Notes under the pieces: generated by a model
What the model was told of the DNA's origin: nothing
Database searches by the model: none
What the model saw: only the letters and a program-made list of their open reading frames with translations
Assembly (NCBI GenBank): GCA_013289835.1
Contig: JABCZG010000009.1
Span: 1-64,000, forward strand
Length of the DNA stretch: 64,000 nt
Origin: Acidobacteriota bacterium
Lineage (GTDB): Bacteria; Acidobacteriota; Terriglobia; Acidiferrales; UBA7541
Direction: 5' to 3'
Program-made: the position numbers and the translations under genes
Shown: positions 1-7,905 of the stretch, in pieces
Numbering within the stretch: the stretch's first letter is position 1
Layout of the letters: each line of letters opens with the position of its first letter

Positions 1-135
1 CAACAGCTTGCGAATGGTGGGATGTGGCCGGCCATAAGCGCGCCCAATCGCATGCATGGACTGCCCGGCCTTCCAGCGACTCCAAATGTCGTTCTTCTCA
101 GTGGGAGAAAGTCTCGACCGCTTCACGCGGACCAT
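1..135 (-). CDS. IS30-family transposase, N-terminal part (runs off the window start)
   Basis: Partial gene read on the minus strand and cut by the window start, so it is missing from the ORF track. It begins MVRVKRSRLSPTEKNDI and continues through 'WKAGQSMHAIGRAYGRPHPTIRKLL', a helix-turn-helix of the kind found at the N-terminus of IS30-family transposases, which binds the terminal repeats. The ATG at 135 is preferred because AAGGA lies about 8 bases upstream; an ATG at 144 is possible. The DDE catalytic domain would lie outside the window. Family call is from the HTH only. Confidence 0.7.
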   Translation of the reverse strand, partial: MVRVKRSRLSPTEKNDIWSRWKAGQSMHAIGRAYGRPHPTIRKLL

Positions 136-201
136 ACACACCATCCTTAAACAGATCAGTTCTTTGATGGTGTTGCATCGACCTATTGAATGCACCCGCA
201 T

Positions 202-217
202 TATCGGAAACTGACCC
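202..217 (-). repeat. Probable terminal end of the IS30-like element
   Basis: On the minus strand this reads GGGTCAGTTTCCGATA and sits about 70-80 bases upstream of the transposase start, where a left inverted repeat is expected. The same 16 bases recur exactly at 42816-42831. The exact element boundary and target duplication cannot be fixed because the other end is outside the window. Confidence 0.5.
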
Positions 218-278
218 TCTCCCGGGGCGGGCTGTTGTTTGCAATCTGGGAGTTACGACCGTATCCTAAAGTCCGGGC

Positions 279-1916
279 ATGAAGATAGCGCTCGCGCAGT
301 TCAATCCTACCGTCGGCGACTTCGCAGGAAATGCCGCTAGCATCTTGAGCCTGGCCGAAAAAGCCAAGCAACGAGGTGCGGACCTTGCTGTTTTTACGGA
401 GCTTTGCCTTTGCGGGTATCCCCCACAGGATCTTCTGGAGCGTCCCACTTTTCTGGACCGGAATATTGACGAGCTGAAGGCGCTGGCGGCCAAAGTTCCG
501 ATGCCGAGCCTCGTTGGCTACGCCGGGCGCGTCCGCAATGGCACGGGCAAATCCGTGGCCAACAAAGCGGCGCTGTTGTGCGGCGGGCGCGTGGTCTTTG
601 AGCAGAGTAAAATGCTGCTGCCGACGTACGATGTGTTCGACGAGTCGCGGTATTTTCAGCCTGCCGAGAAACAAGTGGTTTATAGCTTCCAGGATGAAAA
701 GCTCGGTATCACCGTTTGCGAAGATGTGTGGAACGATCCGAATTTCTGGCCCACGCGACTGTACGAACGCGACCCCGTGGTGGAGCTCATCAAGCAGGGA
801 ACTAGCGTCCTGCTGAATATTTCCGCTTCGCCTTACACCATCGACAAACGAAATTTGCGAATTGAGATGCTGCGCGCCATCGCCATGGAACAGCGGCGCC
901 CGATTGTCTACGTCAATCAAATTGGAGGAGACGATAATCTGATTTTTGACGGCGCGAGCATGGCCATTACCGCCGATGGGCGCGTGGCGGCGCAAGCGCT
1001 GGCGTTTAAAGAGGACCTCGTCTTGTTTGACACGGTCACGGGGCGGGGCGAGATTCACGAACAGCCGCCGGGCGAAATCGCGTATGCCTACGAAGCGCTG
1101 GTCATGGGCACGGCGGACTATGTGCGCAAATGCGGCTTCAAGAAAGTGATTGTTGGCTTGAGCGGAGGGATTGACTCCGCGGTGGTTGCCAGCATCGCGA
1201 TTGATGCGCTTGGCCCGGAAAACGTGCAGGGAGTCTCCATGCCGGGACCTTTTTCTTCAGAGGGCAGCAAGCGCGACGCGGCGACTTTGGCGAAGAATCT
1301 GGGCATCCAGGTGATCACACTGCCGATCACGAATGTTTTTGAAGAGTACAAGCGGGCGCTGGCACCTGCGTTTGCCGGACGTCCGGCGGACGTGACGGAA
1401 GAGAATATTCAGGCGCGCATTCGCGGGAATTATTTGATGGCGCTCTCCAACAAATTTGGCTCCATGGTGCTCAGTACGGGAAACAAATCGGAACTGGCGG
1501 TCGGATACTGCACGCTATATGGAGACATGGCCGGTGGGCTGGCGGTTATTTCCGATGTGCCGAAACTGATGGTGTACGAACTGGCGCGGTGGATTAATCG
1601 CGAGAGGGAACTGATCCCTGTTTCGACGATTGAGAAGCCGCCGTCCGCGGAATTGCGTCCAGACCAGAAGGACGAAGACAGCTTGCCACCGTATGACGTT
1701 CTGGACCGTATTCTCAAGGCGTATATCGAGGATTTACGCAGTCCTCAGGAGATTGCGGATCACTATGGGTTTGACTTGAAGCTGGTCCGCGACATCGCGC
1801 TGTCCGTGGATCGCAACGAATACAAACGCAAACAGGCCGCGCCGGGGCTGAAGATTACTTCGCGCGCGTTTGGATTTGGCAGGCCGTTTCCGATCGCGCA
1901 GAAATTTATCCCGTAA
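279..1916 (+). CDS. nadE: Glutamine-dependent NAD+ synthetase
   Basis: Catalyses the last step of NAD+ synthesis: ATP-dependent amidation of nicotinic acid adenine dinucleotide with ammonia from glutamine, in the cytoplasm. At 545 residues it is the two-domain form. The N-terminal nitrilase-type glutaminase domain shows the Glu-Lys-Cys triad: E41 in 'FTELCLCGYPP', K111 in 'EQSKMLLP' and C147 in 'ITVCEDVWN'. The C-terminal synthetase domain has the ATP-binding PP-loop 'GLSGGIDSA' near residue 297. The DsbA-like gene follows at once. The ATG start is at the natural domain start. Function is secure. Confidence 0.97.
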   Translation: MKIALAQFNPTVGDFAGNAASILSLAEKAKQRGADLAVFTELCLCGYPPQDLLERPTFLDRNIDELKALAAKVPMPSLVGYAGRVRNGTGKSVANKAALLCGGRVVFEQSKMLLPTYDVFDESRYFQPAEKQVVYSFQDEKLGITVCEDVWNDPNFWPTRLYERDPVVELIKQGTSVLLNISASPYTIDKRNLRIEMLRAIAMEQRRPIVYVNQIGGDDNLIFDGASMAITADGRVAAQALAFKEDLVLFDTVTGRGEIHEQPPGEIAYAYEALVMGTADYVRKCGFKKVIVGLSGGIDSAVVASIAIDALGPENVQGVSMPGPFSSEGSKRDAATLAKNLGIQVITLPITNVFEEYKRALAPAFAGRPADVTEENIQARIRGNYLMALSNKFGSMVLSTGNKSELAVGYCTLYGDMAGGLAVISDVPKLMVYELARWINRERELIPVSTIEKPPSAELRPDQKDEDSLPPYDVLDRILKAYIEDLRSPQEIADHYGFDLKLVRDIALSVDRNEYKRKQAAPGLKITSRAFGFGRPFPIAQKFIP

Positions 1917-1931
1917 ACCGTGAGGACCTCC

Positions 1932-2843
1932 GTGAAAACAATGTTGAGCTTGGTGATTCTGTTTGTCTTTGGCGCGCTGGTTCCCATGGCGCGCGCGCAA
2001 CAGACAAACCCTCCGGCGAGCAATTCCGCCGCTGCGGCGCAGACGCCGTTGCAGAAGAGCATCGAAGCGTATTTGCGAAACCTGTATGCGTTTGGCCCGG
2101 ATGTTCTGGTCACAATCGGCGCTCCGAAGGACAGCGGGGTCGAGGGACTGCTCGAGGTGGACATCACTGTGCTCATCGGCGAGACCAAGGAAGCCGCCAA
2201 GTTCTACGTGAGCAAGGATGGCCGGTATCTCATCCGCGGAGACGTGTCCGACATGTCGAAGGACCCTTTGGCGGAGAACCGGGCGCGCATTGAGATGAAG
2301 GATGCGCCGACGCTCGGTGATGCCAAGGCGCCGGTTACGCTGGTGGAGTATTCGGACTTCGAGTGCCCCGTGTGCCGCAGCCTACACGACGTGCTCCGCG
2401 GGATGCTGGAAAGTTACGCGGGTAAGATACGGGTGGTCTTCAAGGACTTTCCGATTGAGCAGATTCATCCTTGGGCGCGTACGGCGGCCCTTGCGGGCAG
2501 ATGCGCATACCAGCAGGACCCCAAGGCGTTTTGGAAGATGTACGACCTTATCTACGACAATCAGGAATTGTTCTCCGCCGCGAACGCGTGGAACAAGGTG
2601 ACGGACTACGCCAGCCAGATGGGACTGAATGCCGAGGCGTTCAAGAGCTGCATGGCTAGTCCGGAAGCCGGTGCGGCCATCAATGCCAGCCACGCAAACG
2701 GACAGCTCCTGGAAGTCAGCAGCACACCTACGATCTTCGTCAATGGACGCCGGATTGTCGGCGCGGATCCGCATCTGTTCGAGCAGTACATCAACTACGA
2801 ACTCGCACAACAAAAAGCTGGGAAGCCCGCTGAAAAGAAGTAG
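1932..2843 (+). CDS. Secreted DsbA-like thioredoxin-fold disulfide oxidoreductase
   Basis: Periplasmic thiol:disulfide oxidoreductase. The N-terminus MLSLVILFVFGALVPMARA is a signal peptide. A region of about 80 residues of unassigned function follows, then a DsbA/DSBA-thioredoxin domain starting at 'APVTLVEYSDFECPVCRSLHDVL' with the redox motif CPVC. The cis-proline loop 'SSTPTIFVNG' is present near the end. A GTG at 1932 is preferred to the GTG at 1920 because GAGGA precedes it; an ATG at 1941 is also possible. It lies 15 bases after nadE and may be co-transcribed. Its substrates are not known. Confidence 0.85.
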   Translation: MKTMLSLVILFVFGALVPMARAQQTNPPASNSAAAAQTPLQKSIEAYLRNLYAFGPDVLVTIGAPKDSGVEGLLEVDITVLIGETKEAAKFYVSKDGRYLIRGDVSDMSKDPLAENRARIEMKDAPTLGDAKAPVTLVEYSDFECPVCRSLHDVLRGMLESYAGKIRVVFKDFPIEQIHPWARTAALAGRCAYQQDPKAFWKMYDLIYDNQELFSAANAWNKVTDYASQMGLNAEAFKSCMASPEAGAAINASHANGQLLEVSSTPTIFVNGRRIVGADPHLFEQYINYELAQQKAGKPAEKK

Positions 2844-3048
2844 CACATAGAGGAGGGGAGGGAGCGTTTTTTGGCTTGAACCGAGAGAGCCAGAGTGGAC
2901 TTGGTCAGCCTGATTTCTTAGTTAACATAATATTACTTATAGGACGCGCTGTCAAGAGGAATTTGGGGGTTTTCCTCAGGTTTCTTGCGCTGTGGCTTGG
3001 GGCGTGGCCCCTATCGGTGGTGCTGCAGCGCGGGCTCTAAGAGTCTCT

Positions 3049-3081
3049 GACCGGCTGGCGCGGGGGGTGCGCCAGCCGGTC
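3049..3081. terminator. Perfect 13-bp hairpin (terminator-like)
   Basis: GACCGGCTGGCGC pairs perfectly with GCGCCAGCCGGTC across a 7-base G-rich loop. It lies 22 bases beyond the stop of the minus-strand remnant at 3104. Only the plus direction has a short T run (GCATTTT) after the stem, so the direction of termination is unclear. Confidence 0.5.
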
Positions 3082-3103
3082 GCATTTTGAACGCAGTCGG
3101 TTG

Positions 3104-3310
3104 TCAGTGTGTCGCTTTCGCGGCGATGGCGCCAGCGGCGGCGCCTAGGGCGAACCATTTGGCGGCGCGGGTGATGCGGCGGAGAAGACTTCCGCCTTTG
3201 GCGATGCGCAGAGCGTCGTCGCGTTCTTTGGTGAGGGCGGCGGTTTTCGTTTGCTCGTCGGCTAGGTTTCCTTGGGCGGCGGAGAGTTTGGCTCGGCAGG
3301 CTTGGCAGTC
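3104..3310 (-). pseudogene. 5'-truncated coiled-coil protein with C-terminal membrane segment
   Basis: Not in the ORF track because it has no start codon. On the minus strand the frame reads 'CRAKLSAAQGNLADEQTKT', then 'ALTKERDDALRIAKGGSLL', then a hydrophobic 'AKWFALGAAAGAIAAKATH' and stop. That is a heptad-like coiled coil followed by one C-terminal transmembrane helix. The frame stays open upstream to about 3441, but no ATG, GTG or TTG was found in it, and that upstream part overlaps the SatD-like remnant on the other strand. I therefore read it as the 3' part of a broken gene. The layout resembles phage spanin-type or other tail-anchored proteins, but no family can be named. Confidence 0.45.
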
Positions 3311-3318
3311 GAGGCTGA

Positions 3319-3726
3319 AGTTTACGCATCGGAGTGGGGTTCGGCCGGGTTCCCGGCCGCATTCAGCCGCCGGTAAACCGCCTTGGTGGTGAAGCGTTTC
3401 AATCCGCTCGCAAAGCCATCGAAAGTATCAAGGCCAGTAGCCTTTTCAAATTCGAGGTCCTGACCGCTTTTGTGTCCCGCCACGAGCGCTTCAACAAAAC
3501 CATCAACCTTATCTATGGCCTTCACGACACCCTCGTTCTGAAGATCACCGCAAGGCAGTGGGCGACCATCGAGGAATTCCTCGAGGCTCCCACCCTGGAT
3601 CGAACCGCCAAGCGCCTCAGGCTTGACCCCTCCACCGTTTCCAGAAACCTGAAGCGGGGGTATTATTGGCAAGTGACCGAAACGGTGACCGTAGCTGGGT
3701 CGTTAATCAAAGACATTTTTTGCTAG
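3319..3726 (+). pseudogene. SatD-like protein, C-terminal part only
   Basis: The plus frame opens after a stop at 3316 and gives 'LRIGVGFGRV...GGEAFQSARKAIESIK' followed by 'ITARQWATIEEFLEAPTLD' and a helix-turn-helix 'TAKRLRLDPSTVSRNLKRG'. This order (RIGxGxG, G-AF--AR-A, then HTH) fits the second half of SatD-family proteins, which are often next to DUF3307 genes. A DUF3307 gene does follow here. The N-terminal half, about 100 residues, is absent from all upstream frames, so the gene is truncated rather than simply frameshifted. The GTG at 3334 used by the ORF track would give a 130-residue product. Confidence 0.55.
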
Positions 3727-3762
3727 TTGTACGGAAACGTACAAGAACGGAAACTTGTACAA
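3727..3762. promoter_or_regulatory. Operator-like repeat ahead of the DUF3307 gene
   Basis: TTGTAC-GGAAAC-GTACAA-GAAC-GGAAAC-TTGTACAA. It contains an inverted repeat TTGTAC/GTACAA, a second palindrome TTGTACAA and a direct repeat GGAAAC. It fills the space between the SatD-like stop and the next ATG. It may bind the HTH of the SatD-like protein; this is inference. Confidence 0.4.
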
Positions 3763-3766
3763 ATCT

Positions 3767-4561
3767 ATGCAAACCCTCTTTCGAGCATTCCTGGCGGTCT
3801 ACCTGGCGCATCTGCTGACCGATTTTGTTTTTCAGACGACTCATCTTGTCGAGCGAAAGCAGCGCGGAAAATTCACCGCCTATTTGCAGCACGGGCTCAT
3901 CCACTATCTCTCTGCCGTCCTCATCGCTGGTCTTGTCCTGCGCGGCTCCTTCTTCTTGCTGCACACGCACCTTGTGCTTGCTGCGCTCACCCTCGTGCAT
4001 CTGCTGATTGACTTCGCCAAAATCCAGCTAGCCAGAAAGTACGCGATCTGCAACGGCTCGTGGGCCTACGTAAGCGATCAGCTCCTTCATTTTCTGACCG
4101 TCAGTCTCGCCGCATGGCTGCTGTTCCCTGCCGTTCCGTTCAGCCTGCTGGGTGTGCCATTTCAAGAAGCCCGCAGCATGCCGAATAAATTTCTGGCCGT
4201 CCCGGTGATCTACGTGGCTGTGGTCTTCGGCGGCGGCTATCTGATCCGCTTCCTGGTTCGTTCCCTCGCGCAAGGCGTTAAAAGCCATTCACCGGAAAGA
4301 GCCGCCGAGCAATTGCAAAATGCCGGGTTGTACATCGGCTGGCTGGAGCGATTTCTGGTTGTCACCGCGCTGCTTTTGCAATCACCCGTGACGGTCGGTC
4401 TGATCCTGACGGCAAAATCCATCGCCCGCTATCCGGAATTCAAGTCCGAACGGTTCGCCGAATACTTTCTGATTGGCACGCTGTTGAGCCTCTCCGTGGC
4501 CCTCGTTGGCGGCGCCCTTCTGGCAAAGCTCATGTTCGGGCAAGTGCGTTTCCTGGGCTGA
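3767..4561 (+). CDS. DUF3307 family integral membrane protein
   Basis: Begins MQTLFRAFLAVYLAHLLTDFVFQ and contains the DUF3307 hallmark of a short hydrophobic helix with conserved H and D residues ('AHLLTDFVFQ', 'HGLIHYL', 'LVHLLIDFAK'), followed by several more membrane helices including 'FLAVPVIYVAVVFGGGYLI' and a C-terminal 'FLIGTLLSLSVALVGGALL'. The biochemical role of DUF3307 is unknown. ATG at 3767 is chosen over the TTG at 3755 because the TTG lies inside a palindromic repeat. It is adjacent to a truncated SatD-like gene, its usual partner. Confidence 0.75.
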   Translation: MQTLFRAFLAVYLAHLLTDFVFQTTHLVERKQRGKFTAYLQHGLIHYLSAVLIAGLVLRGSFFLLHTHLVLAALTLVHLLIDFAKIQLARKYAICNGSWAYVSDQLLHFLTVSLAAWLLFPAVPFSLLGVPFQEARSMPNKFLAVPVIYVAVVFGGGYLIRFLVRSLAQGVKSHSPERAAEQLQNAGLYIGWLERFLVVTALLLQSPVTVGLILTAKSIARYPEFKSERFAEYFLIGTLLSLSVALVGGALLAKLMFGQVRFLG

Positions 4562-4623
4562 ATGGCCTCGCAGCTGGGACTCGCGTTCCGCAAGGTGGCG
4601 GTAAGCTCTGCTAGAATCTTTTC

Positions 4624-5430
4624 ATGGATTTGTCCTCGGCCTATCCGCGTCTTGCCAATATTCGTCTGCATCCCATCAAGGCGCTCGATCCTGTGCACGT
4701 GAAAGAGGCGCGGATCGGGCCCGGAGGTGGTCTTGAGTTCGACCGCGTCTGGGCGCTCTATTCCGTTGACGGCCAATGGGTGAATGGCAAGCGCACCGCC
4801 GCCATTCACCTGATCCGTGCCAGCTACGCGCCGGACCTAAGCTCGGTCTCTCTTTCCGTTCCCGGTGATCGCCGCAACATCCCCGCGAGAACTTTCGCGT
4901 TTCCCGGCAACGCGGAGGACGCCGCGGAATGGTTCAGCGTTTATTTCGAGCAACAAATTATCGTGCGCCATTCACCCGCAGGCTTTCCCGATGACACCAT
5001 CGCCAATGGCCCGACGATTGTTTCCACGGCGAGCTTGCAATCCGTGTGCGAGTTGTTCCCCGGCATGACCGTTGACGAAGCACGCCAGCGCTTCCGCACC
5101 ACTCTCGAACTCGATGGCGTCCCCGCCTTTTGGGAGGATCAACTCTTCGGCGAAGAAGAGCGCAGTTCCGTGCGCTTTCGTATCGGCGAAGTGCAATTCG
5201 AGGGCAGCAATCCTTGCGCGCGCTGCCCTGTCCCTCCCCGCGATCCGCAAACCGGCGCCATCGTTGCCGGCTTCCAGAAGCAATTCTCCGATTACCGTCG
5301 AACGCATATTCCCGCATGGACGCCTGAATCGCGCTTCGACCACTACTACCGCATGGCCACAAACACGCGTGTCGCCCCCACCGAATCAGGTAAAATTCTC
5401 CGGCTAAAGGATCCCGTCGTATTTCTCTAG
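4624..5430 (+). CDS. MOSC domain protein
   Basis: A 268-residue protein with the MOSC N-terminal beta-barrel ('IRLHPIKALDPVHVKEARI', 'LEFDRVWAL') followed by a MOSC domain with the conserved cysteine segment 'GSNPCARCPVPPRDPQTGAI'. MOSC domains bind or transfer sulfur or molybdenum cofactor; members include the molybdenum cofactor sulfurase C-terminus, YiiM and the mARC N-hydroxylated compound reductases. The precise substrate cannot be read from sequence. It stands 60 bases after the DUF3307 gene and 28 bases before a methyltransferase, with nothing linking them functionally. Confidence 0.85.
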   Translation: MDLSSAYPRLANIRLHPIKALDPVHVKEARIGPGGGLEFDRVWALYSVDGQWVNGKRTAAIHLIRASYAPDLSSVSLSVPGDRRNIPARTFAFPGNAEDAAEWFSVYFEQQIIVRHSPAGFPDDTIANGPTIVSTASLQSVCELFPGMTVDEARQRFRTTLELDGVPAFWEDQLFGEEERSSVRFRIGEVQFEGSNPCARCPVPPRDPQTGAIVAGFQKQFSDYRRTHIPAWTPESRFDHYYRMATNTRVAPTESGKILRLKDPVVFL

Positions 5431-5458
5431 CCCTTGAATTCTCAGCGAGGACATCCCT

Positions 5459-6322
5459 GTGGCAAGCGATCCACCGAATACACGGCCGGCATCGGCTCCC
5501 AGCTCGAAGATCTCCAGCTATGCGCTGGGCTCCAGCGACCGCGAACGCCGCCGCCTCATGAAGCAGGGTGAGCTATTTCGTGAGCTTCTGGCCGATGCGT
5601 TTCGGTCCGCCGGCATTGGCCCCGGGATGCGTGTCCTGGATATTGGCAGCGGCGCTGGCGATGTCGCCATGCTCGCTGCCGAGCTGGTTGGCCCCGCGGG
5701 TTCGGTGGTGGGACTCGATCGGGATCCCGGCAGCGTCGCCTGGGCCACCAAGCGTGTTGCGGAAGCCGCCATGGCCAACATTCATTTTCGAACAGCCGAG
5801 TTTAACGAGTTTACCGACCCCCAGCCGTTCGACGCCCTTGTTGGCAGATTCATTTTGTTGTATCTACCGGATCCCACGGCCACGCTTCGGCACCTCGCGC
5901 ACGTACTTCGCAGCGGGGCGGCCATCGCATTTTTCGAGCCGGATTTCACCGTTCCATCGCGCGTCTTTCCGGAGATGCCGGAGTTCGAGCGCTGTGGAGC
6001 ATGGATCCAGGAAGCTTTGCGCCGCTCCGGTGCGCGGACGGACATGGGAATGCGTTTGTACGCCACGTACCGCGACGCGGGCTTCATCGACACGGAGACC
6101 TCTGTCTCGCACTTGAGCGGCTGTGGCATCGCGCGAGAGATGGCCGAGTATCTGACGGAAACTCTGCGCAGCGTTCTGCCCAAGCTGGAACTATACGGAA
6201 TCGCCACGCGCGAGGAAGTCCAGATCGACACACTGACCGAACGTGTGTTGGCTGCCGGCCTTGCGGCTGATCCGCAATGGGTGGGCACGCGTTCCATTGC
6301 CGCCTGGGCGAAAAAGCCTTGA
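5459..6322 (+). CDS. Class I SAM-dependent methyltransferase
   Basis: A 287-residue protein with the Rossmann-fold motif I 'VLDIGSGAGDVAML' near residue 62, the acidic end of strand 2 in 'VVGLDRDPGSV', and a motif IV region 'FDALVGRFILLYL'. It belongs to the Methyltransf_11/25/31 group of small-molecule methyltransferases. The acceptor is not predictable. The start is GTG with AGCGAGGA upstream. It is the last gene of a plus-strand run and is followed by convergent minus-strand genes. Confidence 0.85.
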   Translation: MASDPPNTRPASAPSSKISSYALGSSDRERRRLMKQGELFRELLADAFRSAGIGPGMRVLDIGSGAGDVAMLAAELVGPAGSVVGLDRDPGSVAWATKRVAEAAMANIHFRTAEFNEFTDPQPFDALVGRFILLYLPDPTATLRHLAHVLRSGAAIAFFEPDFTVPSRVFPEMPEFERCGAWIQEALRRSGARTDMGMRLYATYRDAGFIDTETSVSHLSGCGIAREMAEYLTETLRSVLPKLELYGIATREEVQIDTLTERVLAAGLAADPQWVGTRSIAAWAKKP

Positions 6323-6359
6323 GCCCTTCGACGCGACACGAGCTACTTCCGCTGAATCG

Positions 6360-6758
6360 TCATGCGTCGTCCTTGAAATACTTCCGCGGTGGGAACATGC
6401 CGCGGCGGAGCAGCTCTTTGCCGCAGCGGTGCCGAATCTCCTCGGTCCAATTGACCCAGCTGCGTTCGCTCAAGCCGAGAAAGTGCCGCGCATTTTCGTA
6501 TGGCGCGAGTCCCAGGTAGTACAGCCGGAAGAGCACCATGCGCGAAGCCCAGTCCGGCCCGTCGAGCGCCGCTTGCCCTGCGAGCGCGAAGTCCGCCACC
6601 CATTCGTTCAGCCGCGGGCGAAAATCCGGCCGCCATAGGAACTTCGTCGTGTCCTTCCAGTTCAACGCGGAGATGCCGCGCTTCGTCTCCAACACCTCCC
6701 GCGCGCCACGGTACACTTCCCAGCACACATCAAACGCCAGCTCCGGTCTCACGCTCAT
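6360..6758 (-). CDS. Hypothetical protein, 132 aa
   Basis: Starts MSVRPELAFDVCWEVYRGAREVLETK at an ATG and ends 'RRGMFPPRKYFKDDA'. It is rich in W, R and E, has no signal or membrane segment, and contains 'SRMVLFRLYYLGLAPYENARHFLGLSERSWVNWTEEI', which could fold as an HTH-like helix pair. I do not recognise a named family. It is the distal member of a minus-strand run with two other small genes (7248-6892 and 7524-7273); the middle gene is a winged-helix protein. The ordinary amino-acid composition supports it as a real gene. Confidence 0.6.
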   Translation of the reverse strand: MSVRPELAFDVCWEVYRGAREVLETKRGISALNWKDTTKFLWRPDFRPRLNEWVADFALAGQAALDGPDWASRMVLFRLYYLGLAPYENARHFLGLSERSWVNWTEEIRHRCGKELLRRGMFPPRKYFKDDA

Positions 6759-6891
6759 GATTCCTCCGACGCCTTCCAGTCACTGCAAATCGCGCCCTGT
6801 AGCTCACGCCTTCAGGCATGAGGGTCTTCTGCCGCGCTCGCGGGCAAGGAGAGATGCTCACCCCTAATGGCGTGAGCCAGGCATCGACGAA

Positions 6892-7248
6892 CTATCTGGC
6901 CGCACGCAGCGACAAATGAGCGCCTGGCCCCGGCGTCTGATTGCGCCTTACAATCCGCCGAATGGAGCGCCTGATCTGGTATTCCCACGTCGTGCCGAAA
7001 TCCTCGCCGCGCAGGACCCCGCTCGCAACGCGCGGCCGCTTCTCCACCACGAATCCGCCAAACTCCGGCTTGCGCAAATGCCGCAACTGCGCGGAAATGC
7101 TCGCCGGAGGGTAGTGTGTCAACTTTGAGAGCTCATCGAGCGTCAACCACGTCTCGCATTGCCGTGCACTCAGCAGCACGTCGCAAAGCACGTCGCGCTG
7201 CCTCCGCCGCACCACTCGCTTCCCTTCTCTCTTTCGGATGTTTTGCAT
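6892..7248 (-). CDS. Small winged-helix/HTH DNA-binding protein
   Basis: The segment 'WLTLDELSKLTHYPPASISAQLRHLRKPEFGGFVVEKR' is a helix-turn-helix followed by a wing, so a DNA-binding role is likely. A basic N-terminal patch 'RKREGKRVVRRRQRD' precedes it. The ATG at 7248 is chosen over the TTG at 7272 because a GGAGAGGAGG ribosome site precedes it. It starts 24 bases after the stop of the upstream 83-residue gene, so the two are probably co-transcribed. The regulated target is unknown. Confidence 0.65.
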   Translation of the reverse strand: MQNIRKREGKRVVRRRQRDVLCDVLLSARQCETWLTLDELSKLTHYPPASISAQLRHLRKPEFGGFVVEKRPRVASGVLRGEDFGTTWEYQIRRSIRRIVRRNQTPGPGAHLSLRAAR

Positions 7249-7272
7249 CGCCTTTGCCTCCTCTCCCGCCAA

Positions 7273-7524
7273 TCAATAATCGTCAGCAGGAAACTCTTCC
7301 TTGCCTCTATCGAGCGATTCATCGCTCTCTTCCCATCCCGCCTCTTCGAACATTCCAGCCGTGCGATCCGGGTCTTCATAGTCACCCGCGCAAGCGCTGC
7401 AGGCCCTCAGCGGTGCCAATGCGGGCGCATTTTCCAGGCAAACCGCCTCGCGGCGCGGCGGCTCCAGCGCGGTCCCTTCATTCCGCCCAGCGCGTTTTCC
7501 ACACTTTTCCACATTCCTACTCAA
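7273..7524 (-). CDS. Small acidic hypothetical protein
   Basis: An 83-residue frame whose N-terminal half is basic with a CSAC cysteine pair ('LRACSACAGDYEDPD') and whose C-terminus is strongly acidic ('MFEEAGWEESDESLDRGKEEFPADDY'). Only a TTG (7524) or an internal GTG is available as start, so the 5' end is uncertain. It is followed closely by the winged-helix gene. No family recognised. The cysteine pair could bind metal but there is no second pair. Confidence 0.45.
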   Translation of the reverse strand: MSRNVEKCGKRAGRNEGTALEPPRREAVCLENAPALAPLRACSACAGDYEDPDRTAGMFEEAGWEESDESLDRGKEEFPADDY

Positions 7525-7587
7525 CAGTGAATCTTGACTACTACTTACTTAGTATTACTCTTCGTGAATCATTTTCAGGAGGTCCCC

Positions 7588-7905
7588 GTGACCGTTCATA
7601 AAACCCAGCTCCCTTGGGAGTTCCTGCTTTCCGCCTCGCGCAACTCGCTTCAGAGCTTCGAACTCTCGCGTCTCGGCCACGCCGCCAATCTCCGCAAGGA
7701 GATTGCCGCGCTCCTTGAGCAATGGATCCAGGAAAACTCCGAGGCCATGCTCGCGCGCCTGTTGATGGACCAGCGCCAGCGCGCTTCGCACGCCCACGAG
7801 GCCACGGCGTTGGTGGATCTGCTTCCGCAGAATGGAAACGGGGTGTCCGATAATATTTTTGCGGATCGGCCGGCTTCGCCCCCGTCCAACCGCGGTCCAG
7901 CATGA
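7588..7905 (+). CDS. Hypothetical protein, about 105 aa
   Basis: A GTG at 7588 is preceded by a perfect AGGAGG site (7577-7582), which decides the start against the upstream ATG-like start of the ORF track. The product begins MTVHKTQLPWEFLLSASRNSLQSF and has a helical region 'LRKEIAALLEQWIQENSEAMLARLL'. It has no signal peptide and no known motif. It is divergent from the minus-strand gene at 7524, with the AT-rich sequence between them presumably holding both promoters. Function unknown. Confidence 0.55.
   Translation: MTVHKTQLPWEFLLSASRNSLQSFELSRLGHAANLRKEIAALLEQWIQENSEAMLARLLMDQRQRASHAHEATALVDLLPQNGNGVSDNIFADRPASPPSNRGPA

Noticed and set aside
3322-3672. 116-aa minus-strand ORF opposite the SatD-like remnant
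   Set aside because: The plus strand shows the SatD-type motifs and an HTH, while the minus translation is glycine-rich and matches no pattern. It was considered as a 5' part for the coiled-coil frame, but it is in a different frame and ends before it.
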